Source: JAVDCA01 sp035293985
GTDB lineage: Bacteria > Pseudomonadota > Alphaproteobacteria > Rhizobiales > Xanthobacteraceae
Direction: 5' to 3'
NCBI GenBank assembly: GCA_035293985.1
Contig: DATGLS010000024.1
Span: 1-64,000 of the forward strand
DNA length: 64,000 bases
Shown here: piece after piece, positions 53,111 through 62,270 of the stretch
Layout: the number at the start of each line of letters is the position of its first letter
Numbering within the stretch: the first letter of the stretch is position 1
Notes under the pieces: model-generated
Database searches by the model: none
The model's input: the letters and a program-made list of their open reading frames with translations, nothing else
Told to the model about the DNA's origin: nothing
Position numbers and translations under genes: made by a program

Positions 53111-54100
53111 TCACGCCCAGCGCCGCGGCATGGCGTCAAACATCGTCCGCATGGTGGCCGATGCCTGCGCGGCGCCACAGCGCGAGACGATCGTGTCGTC
53201 ACCGTCTTCGAGATATCGCGCGCACAGTTCGTAGAGCGTCTGCATGGCGGTCGGCGTGCCGGTGCGGTCGATCTCTCGCGTGTCTTTCAATTCTCGCTCG
53301 CCCAGCGCGTTGACGCGTACCCTATCGACCAGGATCTGGTTGCCGAAGTCGAGCAGCCGCACCCGTCCCTCCTGCAGGCGTATCTCGCCCTCGAACAGCT
53401 GAAACGCCGACTCCGGATGACTTTCGACGAGAATGCGCGCGTCCGGCCAGGCGCCGCAACGGAAGTCGCCGTCGAGGCAAGGGTCGCCGGCCCGGCCGTC
53501 GCAGCCCGGACGCGGCGCGACGGGTTCAATTTCGCCGCCAAGCAGCATCCTTAAGGTATCGATTACGTGCACGCCATTGTGTAGCCAGCCGCCGTAGTAG
53601 ACCCATCGCACGCCAACGACGACGCCGAGCTCGCGAGCGCTTACCAAGTCGCGAACCGCCTGATGACCGCGGTCGAGACGTCGCCCATGGTTGACCACCA
53701 CTGTGGTGTCCGACTTGGCCCCGAGCAGCGGCCCAAGCTGGGCAAGCTCTTGCGGCGAGGCGCAGAGCGGCTTCTCCATCACGATAATGCGCGGCGGCCG
53801 GCGCCCGGCAAGCAGGCCTGCAAGATGAGCCGCATGCTTCCGGTCGGGCGTCGCGACCACGACGAGATCGAGGCCGGCTGCACCCAGTTCGGCCTTGGTG
53901 CAGACGTTCCTCACGTTCCATCGGCTCGCGAACGCCTGCGCTCGCGCAGGCTCGGCGTCGCTGACCGCGACGAGAGCGAAGGGCGGTGCTGCGTCGAGCG
54001 CCTGCGCGTGGGTGGTCGGCCGAGCACTGCGGTCGGCGAATGCGCCAGCGATGCGACCGCATCCGAGGATGGCGGCACTCAGGCGCCCCTCAGCCGTCAC
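53111..54100 (-). CDS. Gfo/Idh/MocA-family oxidoreductase (2)
   Basis: A 329-residue NAD-binding protein: AAILGCGRIAGAFADRS is the Rossmann loop, IIVMEKPLCASPQELAQL the EKP motif, and YYGGWLHNGVHVIDTLRMLLGG the catalytic region. The GTG at 54100 gives a natural N-terminus (VTAEGRLSAAILGCG) and an 11-bp overlap with the cytidylyltransferase gene; an ATG at 54151 would lie deeper inside that gene. Pairing with an SpsF-like gene suggests a step in ulosonic or amino-sugar synthesis. Substrate unknown. Confidence 0.82.
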   Translation of the reverse strand: MTAEGRLSAAILGCGRIAGAFADRSARPTTHAQALDAAPPFALVAVSDAEPARAQAFASRWNVRNVCTKAELGAAGLDLVVVATPDRKHAAHLAGLLAGRRPPRIIVMEKPLCASPQELAQLGPLLGAKSDTTVVVNHGRRLDRGHQAVRDLVSARELGVVVGVRWVYYGGWLHNGVHVIDTLRMLLGGEIEPVAPRPGCDGRAGDPCLDGDFRCGAWPDARILVESHPESAFQLFEGEIRLQEGRVRLLDFGNQILVDRVRVNALGERELKDTREIDRTGTPTAMQTLYELCARYLEDGDDTIVSRCGAAQASATMRTMFDAMPRRWA

Positions 54101-54845
54101 TGCGGAATTCTTTCCATCGGCGCGGGACGTTGCGGTTGGCCGCGGCGACATCGGGATGTCGCTCCATGAACGCAATCAAGTCGGCGAGGCCCACGGCCGG
54201 CCAGTTGGCGAAATGGATCAGCACCTGCTCGATGACAGCGAGGTCCTCGGCCGTGTCGACCTCGAGCTCGATGTCCGGGCGACTAAACTCGGCCGGCGCC
54301 TCGATGTTGCGCAGGTGGTAAAGCGCCGGATTCTGGCGAATATGAAGCGTGCCGTGCTCACGTATGGCGGGATCACGGCAACGGCGCGCCGCGTCCGCGA
54401 GCGCCGTCACGGCGAACACCTCGACCTCCATGCCGGGCGGCCATGTGGTGGTGAGATCGTTGCCGACGAAGTCGAGTGTGCCGCCCGCCTGCGCGAACTC
54501 ATCGACGAAATGGTCGACGATCGCGGGGTCGATCAGCGGGCAGTCGCCGAACACCTCGACCCCGACGGTTGCGCCTTGTGACTCCAGTGCCCCGACCATG
54601 CGTCCCAATACGTCGTCCTCGTCGCCCCGGAAGCAGGCGACGCCGCGGCCCGCGCAGTAACGGGCGATCGCATCGTTCTCGGCGCGGATCGAGGTGGCGA
54701 CCACGATTCCGTCGAGGCGACGCGCCAGTGCCAGCCGATCGAGCAAATGGCCGAGCAGCGGTTTGCCGGCGACGATGCGCAATACCTTGCCAGGCAGTCG
54801 CGATGACCCCATGCGGACCGCGACGATTGCAACGACTTTGCCCAT
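54090..54845 (-). CDS. SpsF/NeuA-type cytidylyltransferase
   Basis: A 251-residue nucleotidyltransferase with VAIVAVRMGSSRLPGKVLR near the start, then VFGDCPLIDPAIVDHFVDEF and a late PDIELEVDTAEDLAVIEQVL. This is the SpsF branch of acylneuraminate cytidylyltransferases, which activates ulosonic acids with CMP or similar substrates. It fits with the NeuB-type synthase 4.5 kb away. It overlaps the downstream oxidoreductase gene. Confidence 0.86.
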   Translation of the reverse strand: MGKVVAIVAVRMGSSRLPGKVLRIVAGKPLLGHLLDRLALARRLDGIVVATSIRAENDAIARYCAGRGVACFRGDEDDVLGRMVGALESQGATVGVEVFGDCPLIDPAIVDHFVDEFAQAGGTLDFVGNDLTTTWPPGMEVEVFAVTALADAARRCRDPAIREHGTLHIRQNPALYHLRNIEAPAEFSRPDIELEVDTAEDLAVIEQVLIHFANWPAVGLADLIAFMERHPDVAAANRNVPRRWKEFRSDG

Positions 54846-54891
54846 GAAATGCCGCGCGCCGATGCCTACAGGTGCCGAGGCCGATCGTCCC

Positions 54892-56748
54892 TCACCCGCG
54901 CGCCTCCGCCATGGCAGCCTCTGCGTCGCCTTCCACGAGATCGAGGCGCTGGTGCTCGACCATCTCCCAGTAGATCCCGCGGCGGCGCAGCAGCTCGCGA
55001 TGGCTGCCTTCCTCGACGATCGCGCCGGCCTCGAGCACGATGATCTTGTCGGCGCGACGGATGGTCGACAGACGGTGCGCGATGACGAGCACCGTTCGCT
55101 TGTGCGATATCTGCTCCATGGCGTGCTGGATCGCGCGCTCCGTGAAGGTGTCGAGATTGCTGGTTGCCTCGTCGAAGATCAGGAGATCGGGATCGGCCAG
55201 AATCGCGCGCGCGATGGCGATGCGCTGCTGCTGGCCGCCTGAAAGGCGCACGCCGCGGTCCCCCAGGATCGTGTCGTATCCCTGCGGCAGCTCGCAGATG
55301 AATTCTGACGCGGCGGCAAGCTCCGCGGCCGCGCGAACGCGATCCATCGCGATGTCGCCGCGGCCGAAGCGAATGTTGTTGGCAACCGTGTCGTTGAAGA
55401 TGAAGATGTCCTGGGTCACCACCGACACCCGGCGGCGCCAGGAATGCATGTCCAGCTCACGCAGATCGATACCATCGACCGTGACGCGTCCGTGCTGCGG
55501 ATCGTAGAGGCGGGCGATCAGCGCCATCAGCGTGCTCTTGCCGGCGCCCGACGGGCCCACCACCGCGACCATCTTGCCGCGCTCGATCGCCGCCGAGACG
55601 TTGCGGATGACGTCTGGCTCGTCAGGCTTGTAGCGAAAGGTCACGTTCTCGAAGATCACTCCTTCACGCAACGGCGCCGCCGGCATGTCGCCGTTCGGCT
55701 GCCGGCGCTGTTCGGTCTCCCGGTAGAAGTCCATCAGCACCGTGAACGCATGCATCTGGCCGATGATGCGGTTGCGCGCGGTGTTGATGCTGCTGACCGG
55801 CCCCATCAGACGGAACATGAGAAACAGAAACAGCAGAATCGAGCCGAACCAGAGGGTTGAACTCTCGTCTTGCACCAACGCGTTGCCGAACAGAAGCGCG
55901 CAGATGAACAGGCCGGCGAACATGCTGAGCAGCGGCGCCGTGAAGGCTTGAATGCGCGCGGTGCTGCGCACGTTGACCATGAACTCGGCGAGCCGCTGCG
56001 CGTACAAGCCGGCCATCAGCGATTCGGCCGCCGACAGCCGTACGAGCTTCATGCCGGTCATGCTTTCGAGCGTCAGCTGATTGACCCGGTTCGCCGCTTC
56101 CGAAATCCGCTCCCCGGCGCGATAGAGCGCGCCCGTAGTAAAGTGCTTGAGCAGCGCCGATACCGACAGCACGAAAGCGACCGCCAGCAAGGTCAGCGGC
56201 CACGACACCAGCAGCATGAGACACAGGTAGACGCCGAGCGTCATCAGGTTGGTGACGACGATCGCAAAGCTGCTCAGCATATCGCTGACCCGGCGCGGCC
56301 AGCCGTAGAGGGCATTCTGCAGGACGCCGATGTCGCTTGCGTTGACATAACCGATGTCGACCGACATCAGCGCCGAATAGCTGCGGATGTTGAGATTCTG
56401 CTCCCACTGCAACGGCATGGTCTGCGCCAGGAGATCGACAAGGAACGACAGCGCGCTGCGCAGGACCATGATCATCGCCATCGCGGCGGCGAACAGCTCG
56501 ATTCGCTGGTTCGGCGAGAACGCGGCGAAGAAGGCCGAGACGTGGCCGAGCAGCGGAATGCCGCGAAAGGACCCGATCTGGCCCTGCGCCTCGAGCACCG
56601 GCACCAGCAGCGAGATGCTCACACCCTCGGTCATCGCGGCTGTGAACGACAGAGCGACGAACAGCACGAACAACGTGCGCCGGCCGCTCAGCAGCGCGAT
56701 GCAGCGGCGCGAGAAGTCGAGGTATTCGCGGATTTTGCCGGTAAGCAT
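54892..56748 (-). CDS. MsbA-like ABC exporter, fused permease-ATPase
   Basis: A 618-residue half-transporter with six membrane helices in the first 320 residues and a nucleotide-binding domain after them: VVGPSGAGKSTLMALI (Walker A), LSGGQQQRIAIARAIL (signature), LLIFDEATSNLD (Walker B) and VIAHRLSTI (H loop). It works as a homodimer and probably flips lipid-linked glycan intermediates. The ATG at 56748 is preferred over a TTG one codon upstream. No Wzx is seen in the window, so this may be the cluster's flippase. Confidence 0.92.
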   Translation of the reverse strand: MLTGKIREYLDFSRRCIALLSGRRTLFVLFVALSFTAAMTEGVSISLLVPVLEAQGQIGSFRGIPLLGHVSAFFAAFSPNQRIELFAAAMAMIMVLRSALSFLVDLLAQTMPLQWEQNLNIRSYSALMSVDIGYVNASDIGVLQNALYGWPRRVSDMLSSFAIVVTNLMTLGVYLCLMLLVSWPLTLLAVAFVLSVSALLKHFTTGALYRAGERISEAANRVNQLTLESMTGMKLVRLSAAESLMAGLYAQRLAEFMVNVRSTARIQAFTAPLLSMFAGLFICALLFGNALVQDESSTLWFGSILLFLFLMFRLMGPVSSINTARNRIIGQMHAFTVLMDFYRETEQRRQPNGDMPAAPLREGVIFENVTFRYKPDEPDVIRNVSAAIERGKMVAVVGPSGAGKSTLMALIARLYDPQHGRVTVDGIDLRELDMHSWRRRVSVVTQDIFIFNDTVANNIRFGRGDIAMDRVRAAAELAAASEFICELPQGYDTILGDRGVRLSGGQQQRIAIARAILADPDLLIFDEATSNLDTFTERAIQHAMEQISHKRTVLVIAHRLSTIRRADKIIVLEAGAIVEEGSHRELLRRRGIYWEMVEHQRLDLVEGDAEAAMAEARG

Positions 56749-56862
56749 CAAGCAGATGCCGCGATGGCGCCGTCAAAGATCATTGAAATCATTTCTGTTA
56801 TCCCAGTTGGGGCCTCTGCAAAATTGGCCACCGAGCTCAAAAGTTGGGAATAAATACCCAGA

Positions 56863-58131
56863 TCAAAGTCGATCCAAGTTGCTCCACACCTTATCGAAGG
56901 CGCGGTCGATCTCGTTCATGTCGGCGAATGTCTGGGGCGGGCGAATGATCTCGCACGAGAAGCTCCATTCCATCGCATGTGCGACGTTGGGCAGCGTGTC
57001 CATGCCGTAATCGGGTGTGCCTCCCTGGTAGTGCGGGCACCTGAATGGGCACCCTTTGTCGCCGAACGCGATCAGGTTCTGGAACATCGGGTAGCCGTTG
57101 ATCACGACGTAGCCCGGATAGAAGTCCATGCCTTCGGCGTTGAGGGCATCGACGATCCGCGCCATCGGCACCTTGATGCGTGCCGGATCGAGGCGGAGAT
57201 GGAAGCGATAGTAGCTGTGACCGCACCCCGGCCGGGTCACCGGCAGGATCAGCCCGTCATAGCGTCCGAGCTTCTGCGACAGATGCGCAACAAGCTCGTA
57301 CCGCGCATTGAGGAAGCTCCTGAGCTTCTTGAGCTGCTCGCGGCCGATCGCCGCCTCGATCTCGTTGAGGCGGTAGTTCCAGCCGACCATGTTGACCAGC
57401 GACTTGACCGGCATGCCGGTCGCGACCACCGCCTCCGCGTGGTTGCGGATCATGCGCAGGCGCTGGGCGAAATCGTCGTCGTCGGTCATGATGACGCCGC
57501 CCTCCCCGGTCTGGATGATCTTGTGGTTGTTGAGGCTGTGCACGCCCATGTGACCGAGGCAGCCGGTCATGCGCCCCTTGTAGGCGATGCCGACCGATTG
57601 TGCAGCGTCCTCGATCACCACCAGAGAGTGCTTGCGCGCGATCGCCATGATCTCGTCCATCGCGGCCGGATGGCCGAAGATATGGATCGGCATGATCGCC
57701 TTGGTGCGCGGCGTGATCTTCCGTTCCAATGCCTGCGGCGACATGCAGAACGTCTCGGGATCGATGTCGCAGAAGATCGGCACGGCATTGTTGACGACGA
57801 TCGCGGTTGCGGTCGCGCTCATCGTCCAGGGCGTCGTGATCACCTCATCCCCGGGCCCGATGCCCGCGGCACCGACCGCCGCCATCAGGCCGGAAGTCGC
57901 CGAGTTCACCGCGACTGCGTGCTTGCAATCGAAATACGCCGCCCATTCTTCCTCGAAGGCACGCACCTCAGGCCCGCCCATGAACCAACGATTGTTCGAG
58001 CCCTCGTAGTCGGAGAGGATGCCACTGTCGAGCACACGATTGACGGCGCGCTTCTCGGCTGCGCCGATCGTGATGTGCGGCGGATAGGGTTTGGCGCGGA
58101 CCGGCGTGCCGCCCAAGAGTGCCAGCGTCAT
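56863..58131 (-). CDS. DegT/DnrJ/EryC1-family aminotransferase
   Basis: A 422-residue PLP enzyme with NSATSGLMAAVGAAGIGPGDEV, VVIEDAAQSVGIAYKG and HSLNNHKIIQTGEGGVIMTDD, whose lysine binds PLP. After the usual fold it has an extension around GDKGCPFRCPHYQGGTPDYG (two cysteines) that may bind substrate. It aminates a keto-sugar. It lies between the ABC exporter and an unknown gene and near NeuB- and KdnB-like genes, so an amino-ulosonic acid precursor is a plausible product. Confidence 0.87.
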   Translation of the reverse strand: MTLALLGGTPVRAKPYPPHITIGAAEKRAVNRVLDSGILSDYEGSNNRWFMGGPEVRAFEEEWAAYFDCKHAVAVNSATSGLMAAVGAAGIGPGDEVITTPWTMSATATAIVVNNAVPIFCDIDPETFCMSPQALERKITPRTKAIMPIHIFGHPAAMDEIMAIARKHSLVVIEDAAQSVGIAYKGRMTGCLGHMGVHSLNNHKIIQTGEGGVIMTDDDDFAQRLRMIRNHAEAVVATGMPVKSLVNMVGWNYRLNEIEAAIGREQLKKLRSFLNARYELVAHLSQKLGRYDGLILPVTRPGCGHSYYRFHLRLDPARIKVPMARIVDALNAEGMDFYPGYVVINGYPMFQNLIAFGDKGCPFRCPHYQGGTPDYGMDTLPNVAHAMEWSFSCEIIRPPQTFADMNEIDRAFDKVWSNLDRL

Positions 58132-58147
58132 GGTCTCTGCTTCCGTC

Positions 58148-59257
58148 TCAGCTCGAAGCGGCAAGCGGCGCCCGTGCCGCCTCGGCCGCAAGTCTTACGG
58201 TCACGTCAAGCACATTCGACGCCGCCCGCGCGTCGGCGAATGCAGGCCGTCGCGGCGCACCGCGCGCCGGCGGCTGCTGTAGCCACGCCGCAAGCTCGTC
58301 ATCGCTGGCGGCGCGATCCGCAAGGCCAAGGCGCGATGCCGTGCAGCGATCCCGCCCCTGCAGATTGGGCTGGAACGAGAGCGGCCGATGACCCATCAGC
58401 GCAGCCTCGAGGAGCGCCATCGATTTCATGCCGATCACCACATCGGCATCCCACAGCAAGGGCCACAACGGCGCCTTAACAACCGTGTGCCACGCACACG
58501 CAGATGAGCCTTGCGGGGGCGCCGGACTGTCCATTGCGTTCGGATGCAGCTTCTCGACCACGGTGCAATGCAGGCCACGCGCCGCGATCGCTCGCGCCAC
58601 CGCGGCGCGCACGTCGCGTTCGGTATATCCGAGCCACCCGCCGAGCGGCCCCGATCGGCCCGCAGCGTCGCCGTAGTCGGCGAGATGCGTTTCCGACACG
58701 AACAGAATGCGCAGACCGGTCGCATCGGCGCGCCAGCAATCCGGCCGAGGCGGCGGTGTCGACGCGAACGCAGAAATGCGATCCGCCAACGCGGACAGTG
58801 ATGGGCTGCCGGTGACCCGCAGCCGGGAAGCCGGTAGTCCATCCGCGTCCGCCTCATCCCGCGCCATTCGATCCGGGCAACAGATCAGATCGCTGAGAAA
58901 TGCGAGCCGGCCCGCCTCGTCGGCAAACCGCATGCGATAGTCGTACCACTCGTCGAGCACCACGACGCTCGGCACGCCCTGCTCGCGCGCCGCCGCGATC
59001 AACCGCCGCTCGGCGGCGACGAACCGGCTGGTGCCGCACACGAGCACTTGCGGCCGCTCTGCCTTGAGCAAATCCGCAGCAGCGCTCGCGTCGCCAATCC
59101 GCGCCGTTCGCGACGCGATCGCGGACTCGGCAAAGATCGGTACCGTGACGTCGGAGCCGATGACGCTTGCGCGCGGGCCCACCAACGCGGCGACGGGCGC
59201 GAGGTTGCGCGCGCCGCCCGCGTCGATGGCACAGAACAGGAAAGGATTTCCGCTCAC
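58148..59257 (-). CDS. GT-B-like protein of unknown specificity
   Basis: A 369-residue protein starting from GTG. It reads FLFCAIDAGGARNLAPVAALVG near the N-terminus, LVCGTSRFVAAERRLIAAAREQGVPSVVVLDEWYDY in the middle and VVEKLHPN...DADVVIGMKSMALLEAALMGHRPLSFQPN near the end. The last part resembles the C-terminal half of GT-B or UDP-GlcNAc epimerase-like folds (H-P-N then a conserved S-M-A-L-x-E). I do not recognise a named family. It lies 16 bp upstream of the DegT gene. Confidence 0.6.
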   Translation of the reverse strand: MSGNPFLFCAIDAGGARNLAPVAALVGPRASVIGSDVTVPIFAESAIASRTARIGDASAAADLLKAERPQVLVCGTSRFVAAERRLIAAAREQGVPSVVVLDEWYDYRMRFADEAGRLAFLSDLICCPDRMARDEADADGLPASRLRVTGSPSLSALADRISAFASTPPPRPDCWRADATGLRILFVSETHLADYGDAAGRSGPLGGWLGYTERDVRAAVARAIAARGLHCTVVEKLHPNAMDSPAPPQGSSACAWHTVVKAPLWPLLWDADVVIGMKSMALLEAALMGHRPLSFQPNLQGRDRCTASRLGLADRAASDDELAAWLQQPPARGAPRRPAFADARAASNVLDVTVRLAAEAARAPLAASS

Positions 59258-59305
59258 ACCGTCATGCCGATCAAGCGATGGCCGCTGCTCGAAATGAGCC
59301 GCGCT

Positions 59306-60367
59306 TCACGCGAGATCGCTCCACTGCAGCACGTGGTCCTCGTCGAGATCGCGCGCGAGCTTGCGTCCGATCACGGCATCCCAGAACTCGGGGCTCACGC
59401 CGTGCGCGGGCCGCTTGTAGGTGATGTCGGCCTCGACGATGACATGGCCGGCCTTGAGCGGACGCTCGAGCACGATCGAGCGCCGCGCGTGCTCGCGCGC
59501 CGGCGCCTCGTCGGGCAGCGGCATCTTATGCGTCTGCCCCATCACGTCGCCGAGCAGGTCGAGATTGGCGATGAATTTCTTGAGATCGTGCACATCCATC
59601 GCATGATAGTGGTCGTTGCCCGGCAAGGTCTTGTCGTGGGTGAAGTGCTTCTCGAGCACGAGCGCGCCTTTGAGCCACGCTGCCGCAAGGATCAACATGC
59701 GTTCGTCGGGTAGCGTGTGATCGGAGTAACCGATGACGTGAGTCGGAAAGGCGCGCTGCAGGCCCTCGATCATGTTGAGGTGGGCGTTGCCGTTGGGGCA
59801 TGGATAGTTGAGCACGCAGTGCATCAGCACGAGGTCGGCGCAGCCCGCGTGCGCGAGCGTGTGCGCCGCCATGTCGATCTCGGCGAGCGTCGAGGCGCCG
59901 GTCGACATCACCACGGGCTTGTGCTTGCCGGCGACCTGGCGCAGCAGCGGCACGTTGTTGAGATCGGCGGACGCGACCTTGTGGAATGGCACCAACGGAT
60001 CGAGGAAATCGATCGCTGCGGCATCGAAAGGGGTCGAGACGAAGTCGATGCCGATTCGGCGGCAGTGCTCGGCAAGCGCGGAGAACTCCTCGGCACCGAA
60101 TCGGTCGTATTTCTTGAACAGCGTGAATTGGCTGTCGGTCGGCTCTTTGCTGCGGTCCCAGTAGGCCGGGCTGTGGCGCGAGGCGATGCGTTCGGCCTTG
60201 TAGGTCTGGAACTTGGCGGCGTCGGCACCGCCCTCCTTGGCGAGGTCGATCAGGCGCTGCGCCAGCCCAAGGTCTCCCCCGTGATTGACACCGATCTCGG
60301 CAATTACGTAGGGCCGGCTGCCGGCCGCGATCTTTCGATTGCCGAGCGTGACGTGCGGCATGGTCAT
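59306..60367 (-). CDS. NeuB-family ulosonic/sialic acid synthase
   Basis: A 353-residue protein with a TIM-barrel NeuB domain: YVIAEIGVNHGGDLGLAQRLI, GADAAKFQTYKAERI, HKVASADLNNVPLL, MSTGASTLAEID, and VLEKHFTHDKTLPGNDHYHAMD, then a C-terminal SAF domain (HARRSIVLERPLKAGHVI). It condenses phosphoenolpyruvate with an amino-sugar to give an N-acylneuraminate, legionaminate or related sugar. The presence of an SpsF-like activator supports that pathway. No dedicated UDP-GlcNAc 2-epimerase (NeuC) is seen, so the precursor may be made otherwise. Confidence 0.92.
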   Translation of the reverse strand: MTMPHVTLGNRKIAAGSRPYVIAEIGVNHGGDLGLAQRLIDLAKEGGADAAKFQTYKAERIASRHSPAYWDRSKEPTDSQFTLFKKYDRFGAEEFSALAEHCRRIGIDFVSTPFDAAAIDFLDPLVPFHKVASADLNNVPLLRQVAGKHKPVVMSTGASTLAEIDMAAHTLAHAGCADLVLMHCVLNYPCPNGNAHLNMIEGLQRAFPTHVIGYSDHTLPDERMLILAAAWLKGALVLEKHFTHDKTLPGNDHYHAMDVHDLKKFIANLDLLGDVMGQTHKMPLPDEAPAREHARRSIVLERPLKAGHVIVEADITYKRPAHGVSPEFWDAVIGRKLARDLDEDHVLQWSDLA

Positions 60368-60374
60368 CCCGCTT

Positions 60375-61604
60375 TCATCCCCGCTTGCGGCATTGCGTCA
60401 GTGCGTCGCGCGCGAGCGTGATCATTAGGGAGAACTGCTCGTCGGGCATCCATTGCTGGAACGGGAAGGACACCATGTTGTCGAAGAAGCGGTCGGTCTG
60501 CGGGCAATTGGCCTCGCCGAAGCCGGCCTTGCGGAACATCGGATAGCGATAGAGCGGATAGTACTGCACCGCGACCTTGACGCCCTCCGAGAACGCGAGC
60601 TGAGCGATCAGGCCGTCGCGGCTCGCCCCATATCTCGCACCGTCGTAGCGCGCCGCCATCAGATGCCAGGTGTGGGTGCAGCCCTCCGGCACCTTCTGGA
60701 AAGCGAGCTCGGGAAAATCCGCCATGGCGGCGATGAAGCGCTCGGCGCGCGCCTTGCGCTCGGCGTTGATGGCGTCGAGCCGCTCCAGCATCTTGGTACC
60801 GAGCGCGCATTGCACCTCGCCGATGCAGAAGTTGTAGGGCCACAGCCCGTCGAAATCGAAGTCGACGTCGCCCATCGCCGGCACCCAATAGCGCGGCCGC
60901 TCGCCCTCGTAGGCGCGCATGCCGTTGTGGCGGAGCCCGGGGACGAGCTTTGCGAGGTCCGGCGAGTTCAGGGTCAGCATCCCACCCTCACCAAGCGTCG
61001 TGATGTTCTTGTGGGTGTGGAAGCTGAAGCACCCGAAGTCGCCGATCGTGCCTGCGACCTTGCCCTTGTAGCGCGCGCCGACCGCCTGGGCGACGTCCTC
61101 GACCACCATGAGCCCGCGCTCGCGCGCGAGCGCCATGATCGGGTCCATGTCGCAGACGAGGCCATAGAGGTGCACGACCAAAAGCACCCTCGTTCGCGCT
61201 GTGACCAGCGGCCGCAGCGTGTCGGCGGTGACGACGCGCGTGTCGGGATCGATGTCGGCCCAGACGAGCTTCGCGCCGGCGCGCGCGAACGGAATGACCG
61301 AGGCCGCAAACGTATGCGCCGGCGCGATCACCTCGTCGCCCGGCTGCAGCCGACATAGCAGCGCCGCAAGCTCAAGCGCCGCGGTGCAGGATGATACCGC
61401 GAAGGCGTGCGGGCTGCCCGTATACGCCGCGAAGCGCTGCTCGAACTCGGCCTGGTAGCGCCCCTGCGTCTGCGGATCCGCATTGCGCATGGCCTCGACG
61501 ACGGCGGCGATCTCCTCCTCGGTATAGCGAGAGCCGCGTCCCGACCAGGGGACCTTGATGTCGCTCTGATTGGTCGGCGCCGCCGGGTTGTCTCTAGACA
61601 GCAT
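60375..61604 (-). CDS. DegT-family sugar aminotransferase (2)
   Basis: A 409-residue PLP-dependent enzyme with VPWSGRGSRYTEEEIAAVVEAM, SSCTAALELAALL, VVEDVAQAVGARYKG and FHTHKNITTLGEGG (PLP lysine). It ends 7 bp before the NeuB start and overlaps the GT2 gene at its start by 11 bp, so it belongs to the same transcription unit. It may supply the amino group at C4 or at the tail of the ulosonic acid precursor. Specificity is not known. Confidence 0.87.
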   Translation of the reverse strand: MLSRDNPAAPTNQSDIKVPWSGRGSRYTEEEIAAVVEAMRNADPQTQGRYQAEFEQRFAAYTGSPHAFAVSSCTAALELAALLCRLQPGDEVIAPAHTFAASVIPFARAGAKLVWADIDPDTRVVTADTLRPLVTARTRVLLVVHLYGLVCDMDPIMALARERGLMVVEDVAQAVGARYKGKVAGTIGDFGCFSFHTHKNITTLGEGGMLTLNSPDLAKLVPGLRHNGMRAYEGERPRYWVPAMGDVDFDFDGLWPYNFCIGEVQCALGTKMLERLDAINAERKARAERFIAAMADFPELAFQKVPEGCTHTWHLMAARYDGARYGASRDGLIAQLAFSEGVKVAVQYYPLYRYPMFRKAGFGEANCPQTDRFFDNMVSFPFQQWMPDEQFSLMITLARDALTQCRKRG

Positions 61605-62268
61605 CGCTTTCGTGCTTTCCCTTGAGTCGCTGCTCGAAATCCTCCCAGGCGGAACGGTCGTTGGTCATGTTGTCCTGGTGGCGGCGATAGCGGTAGAGCG
61701 GCAGCTCGATGCGGTGGATGGCGTATTTCTTCAAAAAGCGGACGCGCAGGTCGCGATCCTCGTGCATGAGGAAATTGTCGTCGTAGAGCCCGATATCGAT
61801 CAGGTGGTCGGTGCGGAACATGATGCCGCAGCCGATCGGATGCTCCATGCAGTTGCGCCGCTCGATGATGTTCTCGGCGTCGTCGACCACGAAGTAGTCG
61901 CAGGCGACGGCGTCCATGTAGGTGTTGTCCTCGAGGAAGCGCTGCAGGATGAACAGGTAGTCGCTGCGCACATAGTCGTCCGCATCGACTCGCACGACGA
62001 ACTTGCCGCGCGCGATCTTGATGGCGCGATTGAGGCTTGCAGGCAGCCCGAGCCGACCGTCGTTGCGTACGATCGAGATCTCGTCCTTGAATAGATCGAG
62101 CGCGTAGGTGGTGCGATCCGAACTGTGGTCATCGACGACGATCACCTCGTATTCGCCGAGCGCAATGCTCTGGTTCAGAACCGAGCGGATGGCACGGCCA
62201 ATGAACCGCTCGGCGTTGCGCGCCGGGATGATGACCGAGGTCTGCGGTGCGAGTGCCGTCTTGGCCAT
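61594..62268 (-). CDS. GT2 glycosyltransferase
   Basis: A 224-residue GT-A glycosyltransferase: SVIIPARNAERFIGRAIRSVLNQ, YEVIVVDDHSSDRT, GKFVVRVDADDYV (DxD metal site) and LPLYRYRRHQDNMTN near the end. The ATG at 62268 follows the stop of the KdnB-like gene (62271) by two bases; a GTG at 62274 is also possible. It probably transfers a sugar of this cluster. It is a short, single-domain type without membrane helices. Confidence 0.88.
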   Translation of the reverse strand: MAKTALAPQTSVIIPARNAERFIGRAIRSVLNQSIALGEYEVIVVDDHSSDRTTYALDLFKDEISIVRNDGRLGLPASLNRAIKIARGKFVVRVDADDYVRSDYLFILQRFLEDNTYMDAVACDYFVVDDAENIIERRNCMEHPIGCGIMFRTDHLIDIGLYDDNFLMHEDRDLRVRFLKKYAIHRIELPLYRYRRHQDNMTNDRSAWEDFEQRLKGKHESDAV

Positions 62269-62270
62269 GG

